Notes: generated by a model from the sequence alone, not told the origin. A DNA stretch of 64,000 nucleotides from Pectobacterium brasiliense (GCF_016950255.1 NZ_JACGFN010000001.1:372001-436000); one strand, 5' to 3'. Counted from the stretch's first letter, positions 41,216-50,286 are shown. Program-made: numbers and translations.

Positions 41216-41359
41216 GGAAGTCTCACGAACTGAAATTTACTGACGCATTGATGCGAAAAACAAGCGGCATATTTTAGCATGTTGAGCCGAGGGCTGCATC
41301 GCTATTCCTGCCGCGTAGTCGTCAGGCCATTCACGGCAGGGTTATAAACAGACCTCTGT

Positions 41360-41806
41360 CTAAAAAGGCCAGTTGAACGCGCCTAGTACGGATAACGGAT
41401 AGCGTTCTGGCTGCTGATAGCAGCGAATACTTTCGGCCACCAGCGGTGAACGAAGATGGCGCGAATGCAGAATTTCCTCGGCGGTCAGCCAGCGGCAGCA
41501 TTCGATATCGCTGTCGTGCGGCTGGGTGTCGACCCGCGCAGGCAGATCGAGCGCGAAGCAAAAGCGTAAAAACGGCGTGTTGTCGGGGGCGATCCATTGG
41601 TGCAGACGCAAGAAACTCTGCGGTGTGGCCTGAATGCCCGTTTCTTCCCACAGCTCACGGCTTGCAGCCTGAATCAGCGTCTCGTCGGCTTCCAGATGGC
41701 CCGCGGGCTGGTTCCACAATAATTTATCGTTAATTAACTCTTCGACGACCAGAAAATGGTTTTCGGCCTGTACCACACAGGCGACTGTCACATGAGGTTT
41801 AAACAT
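41360..41806 (-). CDS. nudJ: Nudix phosphatase NudJ
   Basis: This 148-residue Nudix hydrolase has a full Nudix box ([23 protein letters not shown] read in two parts: G-x5-E and RELWEETG). E. coli NudJ hydrolyses HMP-PP, a thiamin precursor, and nucleoside phosphates. It overlaps the end of rluE by eight bases. Confidence 0.93.
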   Translation of the reverse strand: MFKPHVTVACVVQAENHFLVVEELINDKLLWNQPAGHLEADETLIQAASRELWEETGIQATPQSFLRLHQWIAPDNTPFLRFCFALDLPARVDTQPHDSDIECCRWLTAEEILHSRHLRSPLVAESIRCYQQPERYPLSVLGAFNWPF

Positions 41807-42428
41807 CCATTATCTCCTTCCATTCTCCGGGTAACAGGTTTTCTACGGTCTGATTGGCCATGCCGTATCGAATCAGACGCAATGTAGGATACCCGATATT
41901 TGCCGTCATACGACGGACTTGCCGATTACGGCCTTCATGTAGCGTGATTTTTAACCAGCAATCGGGAATGCTTTTACGCTCGCGTATGGGCGGATTACGC
42001 GGCCACAGCCAGCTGGGTTCCGGTACGATCTCCGCACCGGCGGGCAGCGTTTTGCCGTCATTCAGATCTAAACCCGTACGAAAGCGCGTCAATGCGGCGG
42101 CGTCAGGAATGCCTTCGACCTGAACGTAGTAAATTTTGGCCGTTTTTTGCGTCGGTTGGGTCAGTCGAGCCTGAAGTTTTCCGTCATTGGTGAGAATCAT
42201 CAGGCCTTCGCTGTCGCGATCCAGACGCCCGGCGGCATAAATACCGCTAATCGGAATATAATCTTTCAGCGTGCGGCGTCCGGCTTCATCAGTGAATTGC
42301 GGCAAGACATCGAAGGGTTTATTGAACAAAACGATGCGGCGCGGCGCGTTGTCAGGCTGCCTCTTTCTCGCCGGCTGTGAGCTGAATCGTTTAACTTTGT
42401 GATTTTTAACAGAGAATTTATTCATCAT
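41799..42428 (-). CDS. rluE: 23S rRNA pseudouridine synthase RluE
   Basis: This enzyme of about 209 residues makes pseudouridine 2457 in 23S rRNA. The catalytic motif [12 protein letters not shown] and the RNRQVRRM segment are present, and it has no S4 domain, as in E. coli RluE. The start is one of two adjacent ATGs (42428 or 42425). It is divergent from icd across about 130 bp. Confidence 0.94.
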   Translation of the reverse strand: MMNKFSVKNHKVKRFSSQPARKRQPDNAPRRIVLFNKPFDVLPQFTDEAGRRTLKDYIPISGIYAAGRLDRDSEGLMILTNDGKLQARLTQPTQKTAKIYYVQVEGIPDAAALTRFRTGLDLNDGKTLPAGAEIVPEPSWLWPRNPPIRERKSIPDCWLKITLHEGRNRQVRRMTANIGYPTLRLIRYGMANQTVENLLPGEWKEIMDV

Positions 42429-42555
42429 CTTTATAGTCGCGGATAACAAAAGCATTATACTCAAATGGTTTGCGATTGGCGCGGGCTAAATATTCAAGTA
42501 GTATTGACACGCATCTTACAAGTCATTAACAAAATTGCGCTCGAAGGAGAGGTTA

Positions 42556-43809
42556 ATGGAAAGCAAAGTAGTTGTACCGACAGAAGGTCAGAAAATCACG
42601 GTTGACGCTCAAGGCAAACTGGTTGTTCCAAACAATCCGGTCATTCCGTTTATCGAAGGCGACGGCATCGGTATCGATGTCACGCCAGCCATGATCAACG
42701 TCGTTGACGCCGCCGTGAAGAAAGCCTATCAGGGCAAGCGCGCGATTTCTTGGATGGAAATCTATACGGGTGAAAAATCCACGCAGGTCTACGGTAAAGA
42801 TGTTTGGCTGCCGGAAGAAACACTGGATTTGATCCGTGAATACCGTGTGGCGATTAAGGGCCCGCTGACAACGCCAGTCGGTGGCGGTATTCGTTCTCTG
42901 AACGTTGCACTGCGCCAACAGTTGGATCTGTATGTTTGCCTGCGTCCGGTACGCTACTACGAAGGTACACCTAGCCCGGTTAAACAGCCTGAGCTGACCG
43001 ACATGGTGATCTTCCGCGAAAACGCCGAAGACATCTATGCAGGTATCGAGTGGAAAGCGGGTTCTGCTGAAGCAGACAAAGTGATCAAATTCCTGCGTGA
43101 AGAAATGGGCGTTAACAAAATCCGTTTCCCTGAGCAGTGTGGTATCGGCATCAAGCCGTGTTCTGAAGAAGGCACCAAACGTCTGGTTCGCGCTGCTATC
43201 GAATACGCGATCACCAACGACCGTGACTCCGTCACGCTGGTGCACAAAGGCAACATCATGAAATTCACCGAAGGCGCGTTCAAAGACTGGGGATACCAGT
43301 TGGCGCGTGAAGAGTTCGGCGGTGAACTGATCGATGGCGGCCCATGGGTGAAAATCAAGAACCCGAACACTGGCAAAGAGATCGTGGTAAAAGACGTGAT
43401 CGCCGATGCGTTCCTGCAACAAATCCTGCTGCGTCCTGCTGAATACGATGTAATCGCCTGTATGAACCTGAACGGTGACTACATTTCTGATGCCCTGGCT
43501 GCACAGGTTGGCGGTATCGGTATTGCTCCGGGTGCGAACATCGGTGACGAATGTGCACTGTTTGAAGCCACGCACGGCACGGCGCCGAAATATGCGGGTC
43601 AGGACAAAGTGAACCCAGGTTCCGTGATTCTGTCTGCTGAAATGATGCTGCGTCACCTGCAATGGTTCGAAGCGGCTGACCTGATTGTTAAGGGTGTTGA
43701 AGGCGCGATCAAGAACAAGACCGTGACTTACGATTTCGAACGTCTGATGGAAGGCGCTAAGCTGCGTAAATGTAGCGAGTTTGCGCAAGACATCATCGAC
43801 AATATGTAA
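42556..43809 (+). CDS. icd: Isocitrate dehydrogenase (NADP)
   Basis: This 417-residue TCA-cycle enzyme converts isocitrate to 2-oxoglutarate. The regulatory serine, phosphorylated by AceK, is Ser114 in [12 protein letters not shown]. The ATG at 42556 follows GGAGAGG. The gene is intact with no element inserted in its 3' end, a common phage attachment site in E. coli (e14). Confidence 0.97.
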   Translation: MESKVVVPTEGQKITVDAQGKLVVPNNPVIPFIEGDGIGIDVTPAMINVVDAAVKKAYQGKRAISWMEIYTGEKSTQVYGKDVWLPEETLDLIREYRVAIKGPLTTPVGGGIRSLNVALRQQLDLYVCLRPVRYYEGTPSPVKQPELTDMVIFRENAEDIYAGIEWKAGSAEADKVIKFLREEMGVNKIRFPEQCGIGIKPCSEEGTKRLVRAAIEYAITNDRDSVTLVHKGNIMKFTEGAFKDWGYQLAREEFGGELIDGGPWVKIKNPNTGKEIVVKDVIADAFLQQILLRPAEYDVIACMNLNGDYISDALAAQVGGIGIAPGANIGDECALFEATHGTAPKYAGQDKVNPGSVILSAEMMLRHLQWFEAADLIVKGVEGAIKNKTVTYDFERLMEGAKLRKCSEFAQDIIDNM

Positions 43810-43835
43810 TCTGCTATTCAGTGCAGATGAAAATC

Positions 43836-43859
43836 AGGGGCCAATTCGGCCCCTTTTTC
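43836..43859. terminator. Terminator between icd and yccM
   Basis: AGGGGCC-AATTC-GGCCCCT is followed by TTTTT and ends just before the yccM stop. Confidence 0.85.
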
Positions 43860-43860
43860 T

Positions 43861-44970
43861 TTATGGATGACCAATGCTTTGTGAACCGGGGATGAGCCGG
43901 AAATACATGTATTCGGGAATCGGGCTGTGCCAGCCGCCGATGTACATCGCAAAGCCGATCATGCCGAAAAGAATGCCGAGCACCAGTACCGTCATCGCAA
44001 TACCGGACAATGCAGTTTGTCGCCATAGCGGTTTGGTTGCTTCGCTGCTTTTTTCCTGTGAACCCGAGGGTTTCGTCAGTGAGAAATAAAGCGTTGATGA
44101 TACTGGGCAGGATTCGACGCAGGTCATACAGGCCGTGCATTCTGCCGTTCTCACCTGAATCAGCTTATCTACTGGGATGTTAGACGGGCAGGCCTTGGCG
44201 CACTTGCCGCAATCGATACAGCTGGTGGCATTGCGACGAATCTTGAAGGGCGACAGCAGCGAAAATACCCCCAAGAGTGCGCCGTAGGGACAAAGGTAGC
44301 GGCACCAAAAATGGCGGACGAACAGGCTGACAAACGTAAAAAGAAAAACGCAGACTAACGTTATGGTGCCGATATTGCGGAAGAAGCCGAGCATTTTGAC
44401 GTCGGCGATCAAACCGTAGGGCGACATCAGAAACATATAAATGCCCTGTGCTGGCATTGATAAGGCGATATAGAGGAAAAAGCCTAATAGCAGATATTTC
44501 AGGCTACGCAGTGGAATATCCAGCCACTTAGGAAGAATGAAATGGCGGCCAAATATTTTTTTCCCTACAGCACCGACCCACTCGGAAATTGTGCCGATAG
44601 GGCACAGCCAGGAGCAGAACGATTTCTTCAGTAACAGGCTGGTGAGAATAAATGCGATAAGTAATAGCATTGACGCAAGGTGGATAGGGGGAAAACTACC
44701 CGTTTCCCACGTGAATTTAACGTTCATCAATCCGGCAATTGGCAGCCAACCTTCTATGCCGCCTGGTCTCGACATATAAAGACTCGTGCCGCCAGTTTCA
44801 AAGTAGCGTACCCAAAAATAGAAGGTGATGCCGATATAAACGTTGATCGCCAATAGCAGAATTTGCGTTGCTCTGCGCCAGATCAGGGCGTTGCGCCAGT
44901 CATTCCAGGGAAGTTTACCGCCAGTGGTTCCGGGGCGGCGTTGCCACCGCTTTCTTGCTTTCTCACTCAT
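43861..44970 (-). CDS. yccM: YccM-like 4Fe-4S membrane protein
   Basis: This 369-residue NapH/YccM-type protein has about five membrane helices, two CxxxCP motifs in membrane loops (CSWLCPIG, CRYLCPYG) and a ferredoxin-like pair of 4Fe-4S sites (CIDCGKCAKACP, CTACMTCVESCP). It probably passes electrons from the quinol pool to a periplasmic or membrane acceptor. The start MSEKARKRWQRRPGTTGG aligns with E. coli YccM; a GTG start 33 bases earlier is less likely. No torCAD-like partner is nearby. Confidence 0.88.
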   Translation of the reverse strand: MSEKARKRWQRRPGTTGGKLPWNDWRNALIWRRATQILLLAINVYIGITFYFWVRYFETGGTSLYMSRPGGIEGWLPIAGLMNVKFTWETGSFPPIHLASMLLLIAFILTSLLLKKSFCSWLCPIGTISEWVGAVGKKIFGRHFILPKWLDIPLRSLKYLLLGFFLYIALSMPAQGIYMFLMSPYGLIADVKMLGFFRNIGTITLVCVFLFTFVSLFVRHFWCRYLCPYGALLGVFSLLSPFKIRRNATSCIDCGKCAKACPSNIPVDKLIQVRTAECTACMTCVESCPVSSTLYFSLTKPSGSQEKSSEATKPLWRQTALSGIAMTVLVLGILFGMIGFAMYIGGWHSPIPEYMYFRLIPGSQSIGHP

Positions 44971-45003
44971 TGCTCTCAATTGCCCCCATTTATTTTTTTT
45001 CAC

Positions 45004-45438
45004 TCGGTGCTTTCAATACACCGAAGGGATCGTGGGGCAACGTTATCACGCTCGGAATGGTTAAAAATTGATTTGTGCATTATAAATGCGTGTTTGTGGT
45101 TTTTTTAGCTGATTGATTTGAATAAGAAGAGAGGTAAGAGTGCGGAAGGGCGGTTTTTTTCTAAGAGCAAACAAAATGAGAGATATAAAAAAGAATGGAT
45201 ACGCAAACGTACCCATTCTATTAATTACCATACGGTATTATCTTTGAATATATCTGTCATGCCTCAAACTGCGTGTGTGGTCCTGCGCCAGCGTATAGGA
45301 ATACCTTGCTACATTTGCACAATTCTCATGACTTAGGTTATTTTTTATTAAAATAAAAAATTATAGTTGTTATTAAATGTTCTTTTTTATTGTTTTATTT
45401 TAATTATCACCTGGGTTTTTAATTCATGGCTTTTTGCA
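45004..45438. other. Spacer between yccM and rdgB
   Basis: This AT-rich 435-bp stretch (counted from the GTG alternative start of yccM) has no supported gene. It holds the yccM promoter region and a hairpin at 45192-45219. It also has an AT-rich inverted repeat near 45341-45361 and the sequence ATTATAGTTGTTATT, similar to the RdgA-type half-site, just past the rdgB end. Confidence 0.6.
45192..45219. other. Two-part hairpin in the yccM-rdgB spacer
   Basis: AGAATGG-A-TACG-CAAA-CGTA-C-CCATTCT folds into an 11-bp stem with one A-C mismatch and a four-base loop. No gene ends nearby in either direction, so it is not an obvious gene terminator. Confidence 0.5.
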
Positions 45439-45789
45439 TTATGCCTGAGTGTGCTGTTTTGCCTGTAGCTCCTCTTTTCGCATCGTTCTGACAATTTTAT
45501 AAATCCATTGCAGCGAGACATTATATTTTTTAGCCAGAGCGCTGTGATTGCGCCCGTCAAACTCTTCATAGATTTGAAGATCGCGTTGAGACGCGCGCCA
45601 GGATATTCCCATCGGGAAATAAACGTTTTGTCCGCCCCATACGGTCATCATATGTTTGGCAACGGCATTGCCGACCAGTTCGGCGGTTTGTGGATCTAAC
45701 TCCGTAACGGTTTTGACCGTATCGGCAACGTGTTGAGAAAGCTCGACCAGAAGCTCAGGACCTTTACTGCGAAATTGTGGCTCAGTCAT
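45439..45789 (-). CDS. rdgB: RdgB, Mor/C-family transcriptional activator
   Basis: This 116-residue protein belongs to the phage Mu Mor/C activator family, with a dimerisation half (ELDPQTAELVGNAVAKHMM) and a C-terminal helix-turn-helix (ALAKKYNVSLQWIYKIVRTM). In Erwinia carotovora (Pectobacterium), RdgB activates pectin lyase pnlA, carotovoricin and lysis genes after DNA damage. The CI-like gene beside it is then rdgA, which fits that named locus. It has its own promoter, with operator-like half-sites. No other Mu genes are nearby, so it is a domesticated regulator. Confidence 0.88.
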   Translation of the reverse strand: MTEPQFRSKGPELLVELSQHVADTVKTVTELDPQTAELVGNAVAKHMMTVWGGQNVYFPMGISWRASQRDLQIYEEFDGRNHSALAKKYNVSLQWIYKIVRTMRKEELQAKQHTQA

Positions 45790-45874
45790 AAATCACCCTA
45801 TTGTTATGTGTGTTGTTGCTGACGTGAAAACTGGGTTGTTACTTTTGCAGAGACTTCCCTGCTGCTATGTGTCT

Positions 45875-45903
45875 ATTTAAAACTATAGTTGTTTTCATGT
45901 CAA
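45875..45903 (-). promoter_or_regulatory. rdgB promoter
   Basis: On the minus strand TTGACA (45898-45903), a 17-base spacer and TTAAAT (45875-45880) form a sigma-70 promoter 86 bp before the rdgB start. The spacer contains ACAACTATAGTT, an RdgA-type half-site. Confidence 0.65.
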
Positions 45904-45918
45904 CATCTTTAGTTTTAA

Positions 45919-45931
45919 TTTAAGTTGTTTT
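45919..45931 (+). promoter_or_regulatory. RdgA-type operator half-site upstream of rdgB
   Basis: TTTAAGTTGTTTT is identical to the right half of the inverted repeat upstream of rdgA (47148-47160). It lies just upstream of the rdgB -35 element. Confidence 0.6.
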
Positions 45932-45991
45932 TGGTTGTAAAAAGAAATGACAGCTGGAGGGGGTACACGAAAAAGAGGCCCGATGAGGCAC

Positions 45992-46016
45992 AAAAAAATC
46001 CCGCCACAGGGCGGGA
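45992..46016 (-). terminator. Terminator between rdgA and rdgB
   Basis: On the minus strand TCCCGCCC-TGT-GGCGGGA is followed by seven T residues. It separates rdgA and rdgB into two transcription units. The 500-bp gap has no gene. Confidence 0.85.
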
Positions 46017-46210
46017 AAGGAACAACATAGACAGGATGAATAACACAACATCAACAAGGGTTGGTGAAACAATAGCACGGGGATTGTATAAAACTGTTAC
46101 GCTAAGGTAAGGTTACTTGGGCGGGGGTAAACGTTTTTTAGCGCTGAAACGTTTGTTGATAAAGCGGTTATTAACAACCCTTTTATAGGCAACATATTGG
46201 TTGATAAAAC

Positions 46211-46240
46211 AAACCGGTGTCCGTATCGATCCACCGGCTT
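46211..46240 (-). terminator. Hairpin after rdgA
   Basis: A CCGGTG-N12-CACCGG stem lies about 50 bases after the rdgA stop, with T-rich sequence following on the minus strand. Confidence 0.5.
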
Positions 46241-46290
46241 TGATGAGCAGAAAAGAGAGCGCTATGGCGCGGGATACCGCCAGTATCGGG

Positions 46291-47025
46291 CTATAGCAGC
46301 ACCGAATACCAGAACACACGGCCAATGATCTCGACGTCGGATTCGTAGGCTTCTTCGTCAGTCTCGCGATTGAAGCTATGGATGACAAGAAGACCGCCCG
46401 GCTTGCGGTAAAGTTGTTTGATGCGTTTTAATTTGTCGTTGCCGCCGCCTTCCTGAGCGATGGCGTAGAGTTTTCCATCAATGATGCGCTTGTTGTTAGT
46501 ATCAACCGCAACGGTGGTTCCATCGGGAATGATGGGTTCCATACTGTCGCCCGCTGCCGGGAAACAAAGAACGCCTGAACCGTCCGTATTTGCACCCACC
46601 TTACGCAGCGTCGCTTTGGAGAAACGGAGCTTAAAGCCGTTGTAATCCTCACTTTGAATGCGTCCGTCGCCGCAAGCAAACTCAATATCCTTTAAAAAAG
46701 GCACTTCCACCTCGTCCTCTGATAGTTCTGTTGTGCTGTCCCAAGCTGATACGGTGCCCCATTCGGATTTTGGCGGAATGCTGGGTTCCTGGAGTGAGCG
46801 AGTGACTTCGCTGCTACGCATTGGGCCTTCGCCGTTTGCCAGCCATTCAGGGCGAACATGTAGTGAATTGGAAAGCTCAACAATCTTGGTTGTCTGCGAC
46901 GCTTTCCCCACCTCGATCTTCTGTATGGCGGCCTGAGATACGCCAATCATGTCGCCAAGTGCTTTTTGGCTAAGCCCTTGTGCAGTTCTGGCGGTTTTTA
47001 ATCGTTCTGCAAGTGTCGTTTTCAT
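46291..47025 (-). CDS. rdgA: RdgA, CI/LexA-like repressor
   Basis: This 244-residue protein has an N-terminal helix-turn-helix (SQKALGDMIGVSQAAIQKIE, about 19-38) and a C-terminal S24 self-cleaving domain. A Cys118-Gly119 bond (FACGDGR) is the likely cleavage site, with Ser161 (GDSMEP) and Lys200 (KLKRIKQL) as the catalytic pair. Such repressors cut themselves when RecA is activated. RdgA of Erwinia carotovora links RecA to rdgB expression. The ATG at 47025 gives the start MKTTLAERLKTAR. Palindromic operator candidates lie directly upstream. Confidence 0.88.
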   Translation of the reverse strand: MKTTLAERLKTARTAQGLSQKALGDMIGVSQAAIQKIEVGKASQTTKIVELSNSLHVRPEWLANGEGPMRSSEVTRSLQEPSIPPKSEWGTVSAWDSTTELSEDEVEVPFLKDIEFACGDGRIQSEDYNGFKLRFSKATLRKVGANTDGSGVLCFPAAGDSMEPIIPDGTTVAVDTNNKRIIDGKLYAIAQEGGGNDKLKRIKQLYRKPGGLLVIHSFNRETDEEAYESDVEIIGRVFWYSVLL

Positions 47026-47036
47026 CCGTTCAATGT

Positions 47037-47050
47037 ACAACCTAGGTTGT
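47037..47050. promoter_or_regulatory. Palindromic operator at the rdgA start
   Basis: ACAACCTAGGTTGT is a perfect 14-bp palindrome 11 bp before the rdgA start codon, with the same ACAAC half as the sites further upstream. Confidence 0.65.
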
Positions 47051-47131
47051 CATTTATCAAGCAGGTATTAATCTTGTTTAAAAAAAACCACCGCCGTTCG
47101 TCATTGGTACGTGTAATAATTGCGTATAAAT

Positions 47132-47157
47132 ACAACTTAAAATACGATTTAAGTTGT
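47132..47157. promoter_or_regulatory. Inverted-repeat operator upstream of rdgA
   Basis: ACAACTTAAA-N6-TTTAAGTTGT is a perfect inverted repeat with 10-bp halves. One half recurs exactly upstream of rdgB. Confidence 0.65.
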
Positions 47158-47307
47158 TTTGCTGTGATGCTAATCCGATGTGGCTGGATGAGATAACGTC
47201 GGCATCCCTAAGCGCTATCGCTTGATTATCAAAAATCCTAATAAGTGTCAGGTAGTCATAGTATCGTCTTATTCCACCCCCTGATTTGCTTTAAACGTGT
47301 GAGTCAC

Positions 47308-47321
47308 TTGATCTAAATCAC
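47308..47321 (+). promoter_or_regulatory. FNR-like site
   Basis: TTGAT-CTAA-ATCAC matches nine of ten FNR consensus positions and lies 106 bp before the 85-residue gene. No functional evidence. Confidence 0.4.
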
Positions 47322-47427
47322 AATCTTGCCGTATGCGTTTTGCTTTTATGGAAATCCCGCTGTGGGAAATATAACCAATAAATTCGTTTCATTAAGCATA
47401 CGCATGACTGCGTGTCGCGGAGGATGT

Positions 47428-47685
47428 ATGTCTGTAATTCGCACGTGTTTAAGTCTGTTTGGTGGTGATACGGTCATTGTTCGGTGTACAAATACATTTG
47501 AAGTGCAAATGAGCAGTAGTGAACAGGAAACCATGACTGAAGCGAATAGCACTACGCAGGATTCTATTTGCCGTCATGCGGAAGGCGAAGTGTATTTAAC
47601 GGTGCCTTATACCGGGATTTGGGATGTCGTGATCCGAGCAAAAAATGATACACCTGAGCATTCAATAACCTATTTCCCCGCCTGA
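47428..47685 (+). CDS. DUF1883-like small protein, 85 residues
   Basis: The start at 47428 is chosen because GGAGG lies just before it; a longer upstream frame has no better site. The pattern GGDTVIVRCTNTFEVQM and VYLTVPYTGIWDVVIRAKN resembles DUF1883 proteins, which pair a glycine-rich first strand with a late G-x-W-x-V strand. No signal peptide is clear. Function unknown. It lies between rdgA and a c-di-GMP protein, with an FNR-like site upstream. The 391 bp after it contain no supported gene. Confidence 0.65.
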   Translation: MSVIRTCLSLFGGDTVIVRCTNTFEVQMSSSEQETMTEANSTTQDSICRHAEGEVYLTVPYTGIWDVVIRAKNDTPEHSITYFPA

Positions 47686-48076
47686 TGACACTCTGGTTGG
47701 TTATATTCTGTTAATAACTTGATAATATGTTGTCGTTATCCGGTCATGAGTTCTTGAATATACCAACCTTTCCCTTCCTTTTCTCTCTCATCGCGTAACG
47801 TTGTGAGTGCGTCGGTATCTTTCTATTTCGCTTTTCATCTATTATCTTAATTGATGCTTCCACTTGTTATTATTAATGATTCGCAGGGGTGATAGAGTCT
47901 GGATCTTTTGCCATACTCATACTCAGCCACCATGCATCTTAACTCTTGGCAAGATAGGGGATTTTGTTTGCTAACGTTGGCTTGCTGTTCTTATCGTGCT
48001 CATTGCTGCAACATTTTGGGTTTATAGCTAAATTTTTGTCTAATCTGAACATTAATACGATGGGAGGGGGGAACCC
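47686..48076. other. Gene-free spacer before the GGDEF-EAL gene
   Basis: This AT-rich 391-bp stretch has no reading frame or hairpin that I can support. It should hold the promoter of the downstream gene. Confidence 0.6.
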
Positions 48077-50245
48077 ATGAGTCGTGCCCCAATAAGCAAA
48101 GATGAAGACAAACGTCTTGCTGCTCTTCGTGAGTATGGAATTAAGAACGTATTATTCGACCCAGGCCTGAGTAACCTGATTAGTCTGGCCGCTAACATCT
48201 TTAGTGTGCCTATTGTGTTGGTGTCGTTGGTAGAGACTGAACGCCAACTGTTTGCCGCCAGCGTGGGGGTTCCTTTTTGCGAAACGCCACGCGATATCTC
48301 CTTTTGTGCGCATACGATCCTAAAGAAAAAGATCATGGTCGTGCACGATGCCCTTAAGGATGCGCGTTTTAAAAATAATCCGCTGGTTGTGGGCGTTCCC
48401 TACATTCGTTTTTATGCCGGCATTCCATTAATGACGCCGTCCGGGCATGCCATCGGCACCTTGTGCATTATCGATTTGAAACCCAGAACGACATTCACCA
48501 AACGTGATGAGCATAACTTGCATGATCTGGCTTCATTAGTCATGGACAAGCTGGAAATGCGACGTCTGGAGCTGGCGCGTAAAGCCAGTCAGGTGCGTTT
48601 TGAGAATATTGCCAATACCTCGCCCGATACCATTTTGTGCGTTAATGAGAAGGGGGTGATCACCTTCTGGAATACCGCAGCGGAACACATGCTGGAATAT
48701 ACTGACGAGGAAATTATTGGCCGCAGTATTAATACCATCGTGCCCGATGCCTTTGTCGTGCAGCTCAATCATCTGGTCACCGATCGCGATTCGCTGATGA
48801 AAGGCGTGACGCTGGAACTGAACGTGCAAGCCAAAAGCGGTAGCATGGTTCCTGTCGAATTGTCGGTTTCGATGTGGGAAGACAACGACAATGTTAGCTA
48901 TGGCGCGATATTGCGTGACATTACAGAACGGCGACGCAATGAAGAGCGGCTGTTCTTACTCGCGCATCTGGATCCACTAACCGGATTGGCAAACCGCACG
49001 CTGCTGACATCCAATCTGGAAACTGCACTAAAGAATGAACCTGCGGTTTGTATCATGATGGTCGATCTGGACGGGTTTAAGGATGTGAATGACAGTCTGG
49101 GGCATTCCAGCGGCGATAATATTCTGGTGCATGTCGCCAAAAAAATAAAAGCTACAGTTCGCTCTGGTGATGTTGTCGCGCGAATGGGCGGGGATGAATT
49201 TGCGCTACTGTTTCCCGGCCTGAGTGACAAAAAGGTCGCGGGAAAAATTGCTGAGCAAATCATCCATGAAATTTCCCAGGCGATGGTTATTGACGATCAT
49301 CAAATCAACATTAGTGCCAGTATCGGTGCGGTCCTGTACCCAGAATACGGACTGACCGTGCAGGACCTGTTGACCAGCGCGGATCTCGCGCTGTATCAGG
49401 CGAAATCTGAAGGCCGAAACTGCTACCGCTTTTTTACGCGCGAGCTGCTTGAGGTCTTTCAGGCTAAGCATGCCTTCCAGTTAGAATTTGTGCGCGCTTA
49501 CGAGCAGCATGAATTTGAGATGTTCTACCAGCCACAGGTCAAACTGGCGACGAATGAGATTGTTGGTGCCGAGGCGCTGCTGCGCTGGCGTCATCCGGAA
49601 AGAGGGTTGCTTAGCCCCGCGGCATTTCTTACCGCACTGGAAAATGGCCCGTGGGCAGAACGCGTCGGGGATTGGATCGTCGAAACAGCATGCAGACAGG
49701 CGGCGGAATGGAGCCAGGCGAGCGACAGATATTTTCGTATCAGCATTAATCTTTTCAGCGCACAGTTTCGTACCGGTATGTTGGCGCAAAAGATTATGGA
49801 TATTCTTGCGCGTACCGGGTTACAGCCCAGTTCGCTGGAGCTGGAAATCACGGAAAATATCATCCTGCGTTACGATGAAAGTATGCTGCAGCCGTTAAAT
49901 ACGCTGCGTGAAGCGGGAATCGGTATTGCCTTTGATGATTATGGCACGGGCTATGCGTCGCTCAGTATGCTTAAAAACTACCCGGTGACTCGGCTGAAAA
50001 TCGATCAAACTTTTGTTCGAACCATGTGCGAGTCTCCGCCGGATGCGGCGATTGTTCGAGCGATCCTGTATCTCGGGAAAAGTTTCGGTCTGGGTGTGAT
50101 TGCTGAGGGTGTGGAAACATTAGAGCAGAGTGAGCGTCTGCGGGGTAAAGGGTGTGAGGAAGCGCAGGGATATCTGTTTGGACATCCAATGCCTGCCGAG
50201 GAATTCACCCAGTTACTGAAACTGAATAAGCCAATAGACGTTTAA
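48077..50245 (+). CDS. GAF-PAS-GGDEF-EAL cyclic-di-GMP protein
   Basis: This 722-residue cytoplasmic protein has a GAF domain (about 25-165), a PAS domain (about 175-290), a GGDEF domain with intact MGGDEFALLF (near 372) and an EAL domain. The EAL catalytic segments AEALLRWRHPE, EITENII, FDDYGTGYAS, KIDQTFV and AEGVET are all present. Both diguanylate cyclase and phosphodiesterase activities are thus possible on sequence. There is no membrane segment, so the GAF and PAS parts would sense internal signals. GGGAGGGGGG precedes the ATG. I do not recognise an E. coli counterpart. Confidence 0.92.
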   Translation: MSRAPISKDEDKRLAALREYGIKNVLFDPGLSNLISLAANIFSVPIVLVSLVETERQLFAASVGVPFCETPRDISFCAHTILKKKIMVVHDALKDARFKNNPLVVGVPYIRFYAGIPLMTPSGHAIGTLCIIDLKPRTTFTKRDEHNLHDLASLVMDKLEMRRLELARKASQVRFENIANTSPDTILCVNEKGVITFWNTAAEHMLEYTDEEIIGRSINTIVPDAFVVQLNHLVTDRDSLMKGVTLELNVQAKSGSMVPVELSVSMWEDNDNVSYGAILRDITERRRNEERLFLLAHLDPLTGLANRTLLTSNLETALKNEPAVCIMMVDLDGFKDVNDSLGHSSGDNILVHVAKKIKATVRSGDVVARMGGDEFALLFPGLSDKKVAGKIAEQIIHEISQAMVIDDHQINISASIGAVLYPEYGLTVQDLLTSADLALYQAKSEGRNCYRFFTRELLEVFQAKHAFQLEFVRAYEQHEFEMFYQPQVKLATNEIVGAEALLRWRHPERGLLSPAAFLTALENGPWAERVGDWIVETACRQAAEWSQASDRYFRISINLFSAQFRTGMLAQKIMDILARTGLQPSSLELEITENIILRYDESMLQPLNTLREAGIGIAFDDYGTGYASLSMLKNYPVTRLKIDQTFVRTMCESPPDAAIVRAILYLGKSFGLGVIAEGVETLEQSERLRGKGCEEAQGYLFGHPMPAEEFTQLLKLNKPIDV

Positions 50246-50286
50246 GCAAGATAGACGAACCGCGGTTTCACCTTCCTGCCTTACCA

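Noticed and set aside
42553..43788. A 411-codon open frame on the minus strand of icd
   Set aside because: It is a full-length antisense shadow of a highly expressed gene with strong codon bias; the product resembles no family and has no ribosome site.
43800..43860. An e14-like attachment site or element in the 3' end of icd
   Set aside because: The gene ends normally and is followed by its terminator and yccM; no integrase or duplicated 3' end is present.
46113..46388. A 91-codon minus-strand frame after rdgA
   Set aside because: It overlaps the rdgA end, crosses a terminator hairpin and has no recognisable product.
45439..47040. An integrated Mu-like prophage
   Set aside because: Only the Mor-like and repressor genes are present; no transposase, head or tail genes or end repeats are seen. 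The rdgAB regulators explain the pair.
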